The notes beneath the pieces are model-generated. The model saw only the letters and a list, made by a program, of their open reading frames with translations. It made no database searches and was not told the DNA's origin. Shown one piece after another: positions 34,374-42,265 of a stretch of 64,000 nucleotides of DNA. The stretch's first letter is position 1. Each line of letters opens with the position of its first letter. Origin of the DNA: Sabulibacter ruber (GTDB lineage: Bacteria; Bacteroidota; Bacteroidia; Cytophagales; Hymenobacteraceae); the NCBI RefSeq assembly GCF_017355955.1, contig NZ_JAFFID010000003.1, positions 1-64,000 of the forward strand. The letters run 5' to 3'. A program made the position numbers and the translations under genes.

Positions 34374-35114
34374 ATGAAACACCTACTACTGGCTGTGTTT
34401 TCTCTGCTGCTTGTCTGTTCTGGCTGCTCCCATAAAAACGGCGTTGCAGAAAGCAAGATCCCACCCACTGTTCTGGTCTTCTACAAAACGGCCGGTTTTT
34501 ACCACACCTCCATCCCCACCGGCCTAAGGGCCTTACAGGATTTGGGCAGGGAGAATGGTTTCGGGGTAGATACTACCAAGAATGCCGCTTACTTTGTGGC
34601 CGATTCGCTTAAAAAGTACCAGGCGGTGGTTTTCCTGAGCACCACCCAGGATGTGTTAAACCCCACGCAACATACCGCTTTTGAGCAGTATATCCGCAAT
34701 GGCGGTGGGTTTGTGGGCATTCATGCCGCCACAGATACTGAGTATGACTGGCCCTGGTACAACCAATTGGTAGGCGCTTACTTTGAGAGCCATCCCGAAG
34801 TTCAGAAAGCTACCATCCGGGTGAAAGACAAATCCCACCCCTCCACCACGTTTCTGCCTGACAATTGGGAGCGCACCGATGAATGGTATAACTTCAAAAG
34901 CATCAACCCGAACGTAAAGGTGCTGGCCACCCTGGACGAAACCACCTACAAAGGAGGTAAAAACGGAGAAAATCACCCCATTGCGTGGTATCACGCATAT
35001 GATGGTGGCCGGGCTTTCTATACCGCCGGCGGCCATACCGATGAAAGCTTCAGAGAGCCTCTATTCCTCCGTCATCTTCTGGGCGGCATCAACTATGCCT
35101 TAGGCAGGAAGTAG
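34374..35114 (+). CDS. ThuA-like domain lipoprotein, 246 aa
   Basis: The chosen ATG gives a lipoprotein signal (MKHLLLAVFSLLLVCSGCSHKN) with lipobox LVCSGC; an earlier in-frame start (34329) would put 15 extra residues ahead of it. The rest is one ThuA domain: VLVFYKTAGFYHTSIPTGLRALQDLG, AVVFLSTTQDVLN, GGGFVGIHAATDTEYDWPWYNQLVGAYF, HPIAWYHAYDGGRAFYTAGGHTDESF. ThuA-type proteins are linked to trehalose or other sugar use, and Bacteroidota members are often secreted with sugar enzymes. It converges on the secreted amylase gene, sharing a terminator. Confidence 0.92.
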   Translation: MKHLLLAVFSLLLVCSGCSHKNGVAESKIPPTVLVFYKTAGFYHTSIPTGLRALQDLGRENGFGVDTTKNAAYFVADSLKKYQAVVFLSTTQDVLNPTQHTAFEQYIRNGGGFVGIHAATDTEYDWPWYNQLVGAYFESHPEVQKATIRVKDKSHPSTTFLPDNWERTDEWYNFKSINPNVKVLATLDETTYKGGKNGENHPIAWYHAYDGGRAFYTAGGHTDESFREPLFLRHLLGGINYALGRK

Positions 35115-35281
35115 AATCTGGTAATGGCTCTAGTCTGGAATGTCCAGTGATGACAAGTATTTCTGTTGTCTCTTCTTCTTTACAGACCTTAAAAGGAATA
35201 GGGCAAGTATTTTATGATAGCCTGGAAACATTCAAAACCGGAGCTTATCTAATAGACAAATACTCTGCTTAAGTAACTCAA

Positions 35282-35345
35282 AAAAAGATCCTCCTGTTTA
35301 GGGGCTGTTTTCAAGAAAGCAGCCCCTAAAAAGGAGGATCTTTTT
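35282..35345. terminator. Bidirectional terminator between ThuA-like and amylase genes
   Basis: The outer stem AAAAAGATCCTCCT with AGGAGGATCTTTTT encloses a complete 36-bp palindrome, forming one long hairpin with T runs on both strands. It can serve both convergent genes. Confidence 0.85.
35296..35331. repeat. 36-bp palindrome, copy 13
   Basis: Arms GTTTAGGGGCTG and CAGCCCCTAAAA are perfectly complementary except at the terminal base, around TTTTCAAGAAAG. It forms the inner stem of the terminator. Confidence 0.9.
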
Positions 35346-35365
35346 AATTACCTGTGTAGATAAAT

Positions 35366-38185
35366 TTACTGCACCACCACTTGCACCGCTTTGGCAGTAG
35401 TGCCAGTAATGAGTTTACAGTGGTAAATGCCGGGTGCTAACTTGACTCCACCGGTTGTGCTTAGAGCTTGTGAAACAGAATGGTTCCCAGCGGTTTGTTT
35501 GCCCAGTGAACGGGTGATTAGTAAACGGCCCACCTGGTCATACACCTGCAGAGAGACTTCAGCAGCGGAGGCAAGCTGGTACCTAACCGTCACTTCTCCG
35601 TTTCGGGCAGGGTTAGGATACACTACTACGTTCTTCGCTACTTCAACTTCATCATTCGATTTCAGCAGAATGCTGGAGGTAGAAAGTCTTTTGGTAGTGT
35701 AAATACGGTACTCGCCGGGCTGTAGGTTGATGGCTTGGTTTACGTCTGTGACATTCAAGGCCTCGCCGGTCACATAATCGTACCAGGTACCGGTATGCTG
35801 GAATTTAGGAACAATAGGGCCAGCCGTCACCCCGAAGTTGCCCAACACGGCTACGTTCATGTCCGGGTCCTGGATGTGGATGGTTTTCATGGCACCCTCC
35901 AGGTTCAAGGCGTAGTCTGCAGATTCAAACGCAGGCTGGTTGATTTTGAGTTTGATCAAAGCCGCGTACACGTTGTACAGTTTCCGGCGCTCCGGGTCCT
36001 GGTAGTATTCCCACCGGATAGGCTTGTCGCCGGTACGGCCGTTGAAGTTGATGGGAACATCGTAGCCCAACTCGCCAAACTGCCAGATCATCTTAGGCCC
36101 AGGGATGGTGAAGAAGAAAGCGGCCGCTAATTGCATGCGCTGCAAGGCAGTGGTGAGATTCTTGGTGTCGTAAGACCCAGAACTTGCCCCATGGTTCATG
36201 ACTTCCACCATCTGGCGCTCTTCGTCATGGCTCTCCATGTAACCCACCACGTGCGGACTAGTCCAACCACGCTGTTTGTAGGAGATCCAGTTGAAGTTTG
36301 AATTTGAAGTATAGCCCATGATGGCTTGCTTGTAGTTGCCGTGCAGGTTGCCCCACAGCATCATGCCGTAATTAGCCAGAGCCGTTTCCTCGCTGTTTTC
36401 GGCAAAATGCTCCAAAATCACATAAGCATCGTTTTCGGTTGCCCACACGTGGTCTGCCATGCGCTTGAGCAGGCTGATGCGGGTGGCGTCATACTGCCCC
36501 CAGGCATTTACATTTCCCAAGGTCTGCTTCTGGGTAAACCCTTTAGACAAGTCAAACCGGTAGCCGTCCACGTTGTATTCCTGCAACCAGAACTCCGTCA
36601 CGCGGTCTACGAAGTACTTGGTGGCTTCGCTTTCATGGTTGAAGTCGTGCCCCACATTATAATCATGCTTGGGATCAGGGTTAAACCAGGGGCTTTCTGG
36701 CGTGGTTTTGCCGGTGGCGCTGTTATAGTACAATTGCACCATGGGTGATTGCCCGAAGGAGTGGTTCAACGCGATGTCCAGTATTACGGCCATGCCGCGG
36801 GCGTGGGCCGCATCAATGAACGCCTTCAGCATCTCTTTAGGGCCATAATATTTGTCTGGCGCAAAGTAGTATACTGAATTATAGCCCCAGCTCAGGTTGC
36901 CTTCATACTCATGAATTGGCATCAATTCTATGGCATTTACCCCTAAACGGCTCAGGTAATTCAGCGTGTCGGTTAAGGTTTTGTAGTCATGTTTGGCCAG
37001 GAAATCACGCACCAGCAACTCGTACACCACCAGGTCGGTTTTCTTGGGCTTGGCAAAGTTGGTCACTTTCCAGTTGTAAGGAGTCTGGTTTGTCTGCAGC
37101 ACAGACACCATGCCCGTAGCCTTGCCGTTCGGATAGGCTTTCAGGTTAGGGTACGTCTCGGCAGAAATGAAGCGGTCTTCGTTGGGGTCCAGGGTTTTCT
37201 GGGTGTAGGGGTCCCCTATCCTGATGGTCTCGTCTACCAAATACTGGTATCCATATTCCTGGCCAGGGGTAAGGTTGTTGATTTGTACCCAGTAACGGTT
37301 CCCGTCTGGGGTGCGGTTCATAGGCGTGGCTCCTACCACCCAACCGTTGAAGTCACCTACCACAAACGCATTCTGCTTGCCAGGCGCATACAGGTTCAGC
37401 AGCACACTGGTAGAACTCAGGTAGGTTACTCCATCCTTTGCGTTTGCCGGAAGCGCCTGCACCGGAGCAGCAGACCGTACCACAAACATGAAAGAATCAA
37501 CGGCGGTGGAAGTGGGGGTTTCGGCCATCAGTTTCACCTTGTTTGCTCCGGAAGTAGCTGCCGTTAACTGCATCTCAAGGCTTGTGGCAGATGCTTCTTC
37601 TTTCACCTTTGTTCCGTTCAAAAACAACGTGAGTTTAGCGCTGGAAGAAGACCTACCGCTCACCTGAACGTATTGGTTCTGGTTTACATAAAGGCCATTC
37701 ATTCCCACCTCAGGCTGGTCAAAAGACACACTTACCTTACCAGAAGGGTAAACATCAACCTTTATGTCTTTCCCACCGGTGTCTTTGCCTTGTTTATTGC
37801 CATCTGCACTCCTGAAGACAAACATCACGGCTTTGATCTCCTCAGAGGCCGGAACATTGTAGTACGTTCTGGGAGTGAGGGTGATATGGTACCGGTTATT
37901 GCCCAAAGACTCCATCAATGCCTCCGGTACATTCGTACTCCACGGTGCTTTCACGTAGCGCCAGTCAGAATCTGAGACACTAAGGTTAGTGAGTACTCCG
38001 GTATGGGCGTAAACCGGACCAGAATGGTTAGCCAGCCCCCCGGTACCTTTGGTGGCATCAAAAGTGATGGTGATGGGCTCATTGTCTACCGGGAAGGAAG
38101 GTGTCCAGGTCACAACCTGAGCCTCTACCGCCTGGACCAGCAGCAGGGCCAGTAACAAGCTTAGCAAACGTAACGTAGTTTTCAT
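35366..38185 (-). CDS. Secreted GH13 alpha-amylase with T9SS sorting domain, 939 aa
   Basis: A signal peptide (residues 1-22) is followed by two N-terminal beta domains (starch-binding or CBM48-like, about 25-330), a GH13 barrel (about 380-740) and a C-terminal T9SS type A sorting domain (about 860-939, VVYPNPARNGEVTVRYQL ... GIYHCKLITGTTAKAVQVVVQ). The catalytic residues are D545 (YRFDLSKG), E592 (ILEHFAEN) and D654 (ESHDEER). It should cleave alpha-1,4 (possibly alpha-1,6) glucans outside the cell, anchored or released by T9SS. Its neighbours handle intracellular alpha-glucan, so import of its products is plausible. Confidence 0.94.
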   Translation of the reverse strand: MKTTLRLLSLLLALLLVQAVEAQVVTWTPSFPVDNEPITITFDATKGTGGLANHSGPVYAHTGVLTNLSVSDSDWRYVKAPWSTNVPEALMESLGNNRYHITLTPRTYYNVPASEEIKAVMFVFRSADGNKQGKDTGGKDIKVDVYPSGKVSVSFDQPEVGMNGLYVNQNQYVQVSGRSSSSAKLTLFLNGTKVKEEASATSLEMQLTAATSGANKVKLMAETPTSTAVDSFMFVVRSAAPVQALPANAKDGVTYLSSTSVLLNLYAPGKQNAFVVGDFNGWVVGATPMNRTPDGNRYWVQINNLTPGQEYGYQYLVDETIRIGDPYTQKTLDPNEDRFISAETYPNLKAYPNGKATGMVSVLQTNQTPYNWKVTNFAKPKKTDLVVYELLVRDFLAKHDYKTLTDTLNYLSRLGVNAIELMPIHEYEGNLSWGYNSVYYFAPDKYYGPKEMLKAFIDAAHARGMAVILDIALNHSFGQSPMVQLYYNSATGKTTPESPWFNPDPKHDYNVGHDFNHESEATKYFVDRVTEFWLQEYNVDGYRFDLSKGFTQKQTLGNVNAWGQYDATRISLLKRMADHVWATENDAYVILEHFAENSEETALANYGMMLWGNLHGNYKQAIMGYTSNSNFNWISYKQRGWTSPHVVGYMESHDEERQMVEVMNHGASSGSYDTKNLTTALQRMQLAAAFFFTIPGPKMIWQFGELGYDVPINFNGRTGDKPIRWEYYQDPERRKLYNVYAALIKLKINQPAFESADYALNLEGAMKTIHIQDPDMNVAVLGNFGVTAGPIVPKFQHTGTWYDYVTGEALNVTDVNQAINLQPGEYRIYTTKRLSTSSILLKSNDEVEVAKNVVVYPNPARNGEVTVRYQLASAAEVSLQVYDQVGRLLITRSLGKQTAGNHSVSQALSTTGGVKLAPGIYHCKLITGTTAKAVQVVVQ

Positions 38186-38382
38186 GCAATAGGCAGGATT
38201 AGTTTAGTGATGAAAATAGAAGCATCAATTCCTTACGAAATCGATTTCCTTGCTAATTTATTAAAATTACCCAGGAAACCCATTGCCTTTTTACCAACTT
38301 TCAACAACCTGAATCCATAAACAAAACCTTGTTGCACCTTACGCCTAAGAAGTGTAACTTAACCAATTCCAAAACCGCACAT

Positions 38383-40404
38383 ATGCCTAAGGTAACCCCA
38401 ACACTCCCGTTAGTTGAATCAGATAGCTGGCTTGCTCCCTACCTGCCTCAAATACGCCAACGGCTGGATCGCTTTGAACAAACCTGTCAGATCATCAACC
38501 ATAATTTTGGCTCGCTGGCTGACTATTCAACCTGGCACCAGCAGATGGGGCTCCATTATGAACCAGAGAACAAGGGTTGGCGCTACCGCGAATGGGCCCC
38601 GGCGGCTCAGGCACTCTCCATTGTGGGAGACTTCAACTTCTGGGACCGGCACGCGCACCCCATGAAACGCATGGAGGGTGGTATCTGGGAAGTGTTTCTG
38701 CCCGAAGACAAGGTGCAGCCCCAGCATGGCCACCGGTACAAAGTGCACGTGGTTGGCGCTACCGGAGAAGCCCGTGACCGCATCTCCCCTTTTACCTTCC
38801 GGTCCATTCAAGATCCGCAGACCTACGATTTCTCTGGTCAGGTCTGGGCACCGGAAGAGTCCTTCACCTGGACCGATGGAAACTTTGACGTAAGACAGAT
38901 TACCCAGCCGCTCATTTACGAATGCCACGTGGGCATGGCCCAGGAAAAACATGGCGTGGGCACTTACCGCGAATTTGCCGATAACATTCTGCCCCGCATT
39001 GTAGAGACCGGATACAACTGCCTTCAGATGATGGCCTTGATGGAGCATCCTTACTACGGCTCCTTTGGGTACCATGTCTCTAACTTCTTTGCTCCTACTT
39101 CCCGCTTTGGCACGCCAGAAGACCTGAAATACCTGATCAACAAAGCCCACAACCTGGGCCTTGCCGTGATCATGGACCTGATTCATGCCCATGCGGTGAA
39201 GAACGTGGCAGAAGGCCTGGCCGATTTTGATGGTTCAGGCGGGCAGTTCTTCCACCAGGGCCCCCGCGGGCATCACCCGGGCTGGGATTCTAAACTATTC
39301 AATTACGGCATTCCAGAGGTAAGACGCTTTCTTTTGTCCAACGTGCGCTACTGGATGGAGGAATTTCACCTGGACGGATTCCGGTTCGATGGGGTGACTT
39401 CCATGCTGTACCATCACCACGGCGAGGGTGTTGCCTTTGGGCACTATGACCGGTATTTTGACCGGAGCGTAGACTTGGATGCCATCTTATACCTGCAACT
39501 GGCCGCTGAACTCAGCCATACCTATAAACCTGGGGCCATTCTCATTGCCGAAGACATGAGCGGGATGCCTGGCCTTTGCCGTCCTATCACAGAAGGAGGC
39601 ATCGGGTTTGATTACCGCCTGGGCATGGGCATTCCAGATTACTGGATCAAGACCCTAAAACACAAAAAAGACGAAGAGTGGAACCTGGATGATATCTGGT
39701 GGGAGCTTACCAACCGCCGCGTGGGGGAAAAAACCGTGGCGTACGCTGAATCCCATGACCAATCCTTAGTAGGCGACAAAACGCTGGCTTTCTGGCTGAT
39801 GGACAAGGAGATGTACTTCCACATGCGCACCATTGACCAGCATCCGGTAATTGACCGGGGCATTGCGTTGCACAAGTTGATCAGGCTCCTGACGATGTCT
39901 TTGGGAGGAGAAGCGTTCCTCACCTTTATGGGCAATGAGTTCGGGCACCCGGAGTGGGTGGATTTCCCAAGACTAGGAAACAACTGGAGCTATCAGTACG
40001 CCCGCCGGCAATGGTCTTTGGTAGATAACCCCGACCTGCGGTACCGTCACCTCTGGCAGTTTGAGAAGGACATGCTTGCCCTGGCGGAACAATACCAGAT
40101 CATGGAACACGGCCCTGCCCATAAACTGCACCAGGACAACGTAAACAAAGTTATCATCTTTGAAAGAGCCGGCCTGGTTTTCCTGTTCAACTTCCATACC
40201 CAGAACTCAATTCCGGATTACAGATTCCCGGTTCAGGAAGCGGGCAGCTATTCCATGGTGCTTTCTTCAGACACACCTGAGACGGGCGGCTTTGACCGGG
40301 TAGATCCTACTATCCGCTACTTCACTATCCCAACCCAATATGGGCCAAGGTTAAGTATCTACTTGCCTAACCGGACTGCCTTGGTTTTGAGAAAAGAAGA
40401 TTAA
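38383..40404 (+). CDS. glgB: 1,4-alpha-glucan branching enzyme, eukaryotic-like type, 673 aa
   Basis: A CBM48 domain (about 45-150, GWRYREWAPAAQALSIVGDFNFWDRHAHPMKR) precedes a GH13 barrel with D336 (DGFRFDGVTSMLYHHHGEG), E390 (LIAEDMSGMPG) and D459 (AESHDQS). Segments such as GGQFFHQGPRGHHPGWDSKLFNYGIPEVRRFLLSNVRYWMEEFHLDGFRFDG look like animal and plant branching enzymes more than E. coli GlgB. It makes alpha-1,6 branches in glycogen. The ATG at 38383 is preferred over a TTG at 38329 that adds 18 unrelated residues. It diverges from the amylase gene. Confidence 0.94.
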   Translation: MPKVTPTLPLVESDSWLAPYLPQIRQRLDRFEQTCQIINHNFGSLADYSTWHQQMGLHYEPENKGWRYREWAPAAQALSIVGDFNFWDRHAHPMKRMEGGIWEVFLPEDKVQPQHGHRYKVHVVGATGEARDRISPFTFRSIQDPQTYDFSGQVWAPEESFTWTDGNFDVRQITQPLIYECHVGMAQEKHGVGTYREFADNILPRIVETGYNCLQMMALMEHPYYGSFGYHVSNFFAPTSRFGTPEDLKYLINKAHNLGLAVIMDLIHAHAVKNVAEGLADFDGSGGQFFHQGPRGHHPGWDSKLFNYGIPEVRRFLLSNVRYWMEEFHLDGFRFDGVTSMLYHHHGEGVAFGHYDRYFDRSVDLDAILYLQLAAELSHTYKPGAILIAEDMSGMPGLCRPITEGGIGFDYRLGMGIPDYWIKTLKHKKDEEWNLDDIWWELTNRRVGEKTVAYAESHDQSLVGDKTLAFWLMDKEMYFHMRTIDQHPVIDRGIALHKLIRLLTMSLGGEAFLTFMGNEFGHPEWVDFPRLGNNWSYQYARRQWSLVDNPDLRYRHLWQFEKDMLALAEQYQIMEHGPAHKLHQDNVNKVIIFERAGLVFLFNFHTQNSIPDYRFPVQEAGSYSMVLSSDTPETGGFDRVDPTIRYFTIPTQYGPRLSIYLPNRTALVLRKED

Positions 40405-40412
40405 CCAACGCA

Positions 40413-40456
40413 ACCTAAAGTACCCTCAAGCGCTACCCTGCTGAAGGTACTTTAGG
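40413..40456 (+). terminator. Hairpin just after glgB
   Basis: CCTAAAGTACC pairs with GGTACTTTAGG across a 22-nt loop, 8 bp after the stop. There is no T run, so it may protect or process the 3' end rather than terminate. Confidence 0.45.
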
Positions 40457-40475
40457 AAGTGCAAACACAATGCAG

Positions 40476-40532
40476 CCCTGCGTTTTAAGGCCATTTTCCT
40501 AAAATTTCCTTAAAGCGCAGGGTTGTTTTTTT
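40476..40532 (+). terminator. Terminator of glgB, built on a palindrome copy
   Basis: CCCTGCG-TTTTAAGG pairs with CCTTAAAG-CGCAGGG, followed by a T run (TTGTTTTTTTG). The palindrome forms the top of the stem. Confidence 0.75.
40482..40517. repeat. 36-bp palindrome, copy 14
   Basis: Ends are GTTTTAAGG and CCTTAAAGC, with the centre ATTTTCCTAAAAT. First of two copies in this convergent gap. Confidence 0.8.
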
Positions 40533-40577
40533 GAAAGAATGGTAAGCTTCCCTATCAGGTGAGATATAGAAGAAAAC

Positions 40578-40622
40578 AAAAGGGAAGGCCTCCGCAAAGT
40601 ACTTGCGGAGGCCTTCCCTTTT
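40578..40622. terminator. Strong bidirectional terminator
   Basis: A 20-bp perfect stem (40578-40597 with 40603-40622, loop AGTAC) carries four A at one base and four T at the other. It stops both glgB and the GT4 gene. Confidence 0.88.
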
Positions 40623-40663
40623 GTGAATCAAAGCAATCTGGTGCAGCTTTTATCTACATCCTC

Positions 40664-40699
40664 GTTTTCAGGTTGATTTTTGAAAACCGCCCCGAAAAC
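40664..40699. repeat. 36-bp palindrome, copy 15
   Basis: It ends 3 bp from the GT4 stop codon at 40703. Ends are GTTTTCAGG and CCCCGAAAAC. Confidence 0.85.
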
Positions 40700-40702
40700 A
40701 GA

Positions 40703-42043
40703 TTATAATTCTTGCTCGTGAAGTTGTAACACACTGTGCAACGCCTCCATTACATGATCAGCGGTTGAACCCCAGGTAAGCTGACGCAAAGCTTTCTGGT
40801 TGGCTTCCACCTGCTGCTTACGGAGATCTTCATCTTCCAGCAACTGCAGGATATGTTTTGCCAGGCCTTCGGTATCGTTGCAGTCTGCGACGCTGGCCTC
40901 CGGCAATACTTCGGCGGCACCGGTCTGGAAGGTAATAACCACCGGCAAGCCGGCTAAGGTAGCCTCCAGCGCTGCTAAGCCAAATGGCTCAGACAATGCT
41001 GGCAAACAGAACACGCTGGAGTTCTTCAGCAACGTTTCAGCTTTGGAAGGCTGCAGGAACCCGGTGAAGGTAACCGCTTCTTCAATGCCTAACCTGCGTA
41101 CCATCTGCTGGGCTTCCTCAAACTGAGGGCCATGGCCGGCTACTACAAAGTTAACGTCTGGGTCTTTCTTCAGTACTTGCTTGGCAACTTTCAGGAACTG
41201 CAATGGCCCTTTCTGTGCCACCAAACGGCCCAGGAAAGTTACCTGCTTCCGCTTAATTGGAGTTACCGGAGAAGGAGCCACTCTATCGGCACCGTTATAT
41301 ACTACCTGTACTTTCTTGGCGGGCACCCCGTAGCGCTTGGTGATCATACGGGCAGTTCTTTCGCTTACAGCCAGAATGAGGTCAGCCTCGTGCATGGCGC
41401 GGGTCTCCAGTTCATAGATCCAGCCCAAAGGCTCCCCTACCTGGCGGTCAAAGGAAAGGCTGTGCACATGAATTACCAGCGGCACTTTGCGCTGGGTTTT
41501 TATTTCCATTCCCGCCAGGAACGTCATCCAGTCATGGGCATAAACCACATCCAATTCTTTGTGGGATGCCAGACGGGCGGCATAGCGGGCAAATTGAATT
41601 ACTTCAAAATTGAGAGTTCCTTTGGCGCCGTTGGTCACATTGATCTGCGGCTTGCCGTTGGGGATTGATACTGTTGTTTTTACGGTTTCCTGGGCCGGCA
41701 CTTCTACCGTCACAGACTCAGTTTTTTCTTCTACTGGGGTGCTGTCGGCGGGGATGCTTGAACCCTCATAAGGGAACAGGTTGGCAGGAACGTAGTGAGT
41801 GGTAGCAAATCGTTCAAAAGTTTGGGCAACAGGCGCCTGCTTGATCTCTTCCAGGTCCAATTCATTCAGGCCTACAACCTCGGCATGGTGTTCAAGCGCC
41901 AAATGGTCTGCTTGCGGCACAATCATGGTGAGTTCTACTTGTTTGGCCAGGGCCTCGGCTAAATGAAAACAGGCTTTGCCTACTCCTCCATTTAATATAG
42001 GCTGGTCCTCCCAGCCTAGCATAAGTACTCGCAATTTTTTCAT
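40703..42043 (-). CDS. GT4-family glycosyltransferase (glycogen synthase-like), 446 aa
   Basis: The N-terminal donor-loop pattern GGVGKACFHLAEALAK resembles bacterial glycogen synthases (GT5). The C-terminal half is a GT4 domain (RKQVTFLGRLVAQKGPLQFLKVAKQVLKK, then VFCLPALSEPFGLAALEATLAGLPVV with the E-x7-E motif around S/E-PFGLAALE). A charged Thr/Val-rich insert of about 45 residues (100-145) lies between early strands. Placed with branching enzyme and GT3 synthase, it probably adds glucose to alpha-glucan or makes a primer or maltose-1-phosphate-type product; donor and acceptor are unproven. Cytoplasmic. Confidence 0.88.
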   Translation of the reverse strand: MKKLRVLMLGWEDQPILNGGVGKACFHLAEALAKQVELTMIVPQADHLALEHHAEVVGLNELDLEEIKQAPVAQTFERFATTHYVPANLFPYEGSSIPADSTPVEEKTESVTVEVPAQETVKTTVSIPNGKPQINVTNGAKGTLNFEVIQFARYAARLASHKELDVVYAHDWMTFLAGMEIKTQRKVPLVIHVHSLSFDRQVGEPLGWIYELETRAMHEADLILAVSERTARMITKRYGVPAKKVQVVYNGADRVAPSPVTPIKRKQVTFLGRLVAQKGPLQFLKVAKQVLKKDPDVNFVVAGHGPQFEEAQQMVRRLGIEEAVTFTGFLQPSKAETLLKNSSVFCLPALSEPFGLAALEATLAGLPVVITFQTGAAEVLPEASVADCNDTEGLAKHILQLLEDEDLRKQQVEANQKALRQLTWGSTADHVMEALHSVLQLHEQEL

Positions 42044-42265
42044 TATAACTCAATTACTCGATTCATCAAATATCACTGGGGAGAGGTATCTTGTAAAGAT
42101 AACTAAGCATTCCACTAGTACAAGACACCTCCCACAATTTTTTTCGGTTTGTTCGGCAAAAATCAGAACATATTTAAAAACATTCCGTAATTATGCGGTT
42201 TGTTTTCTGAATAAATACCTAGTACCCCATATCCTTTCTATTTCTTTTTCCGCTAATATTTTTTC

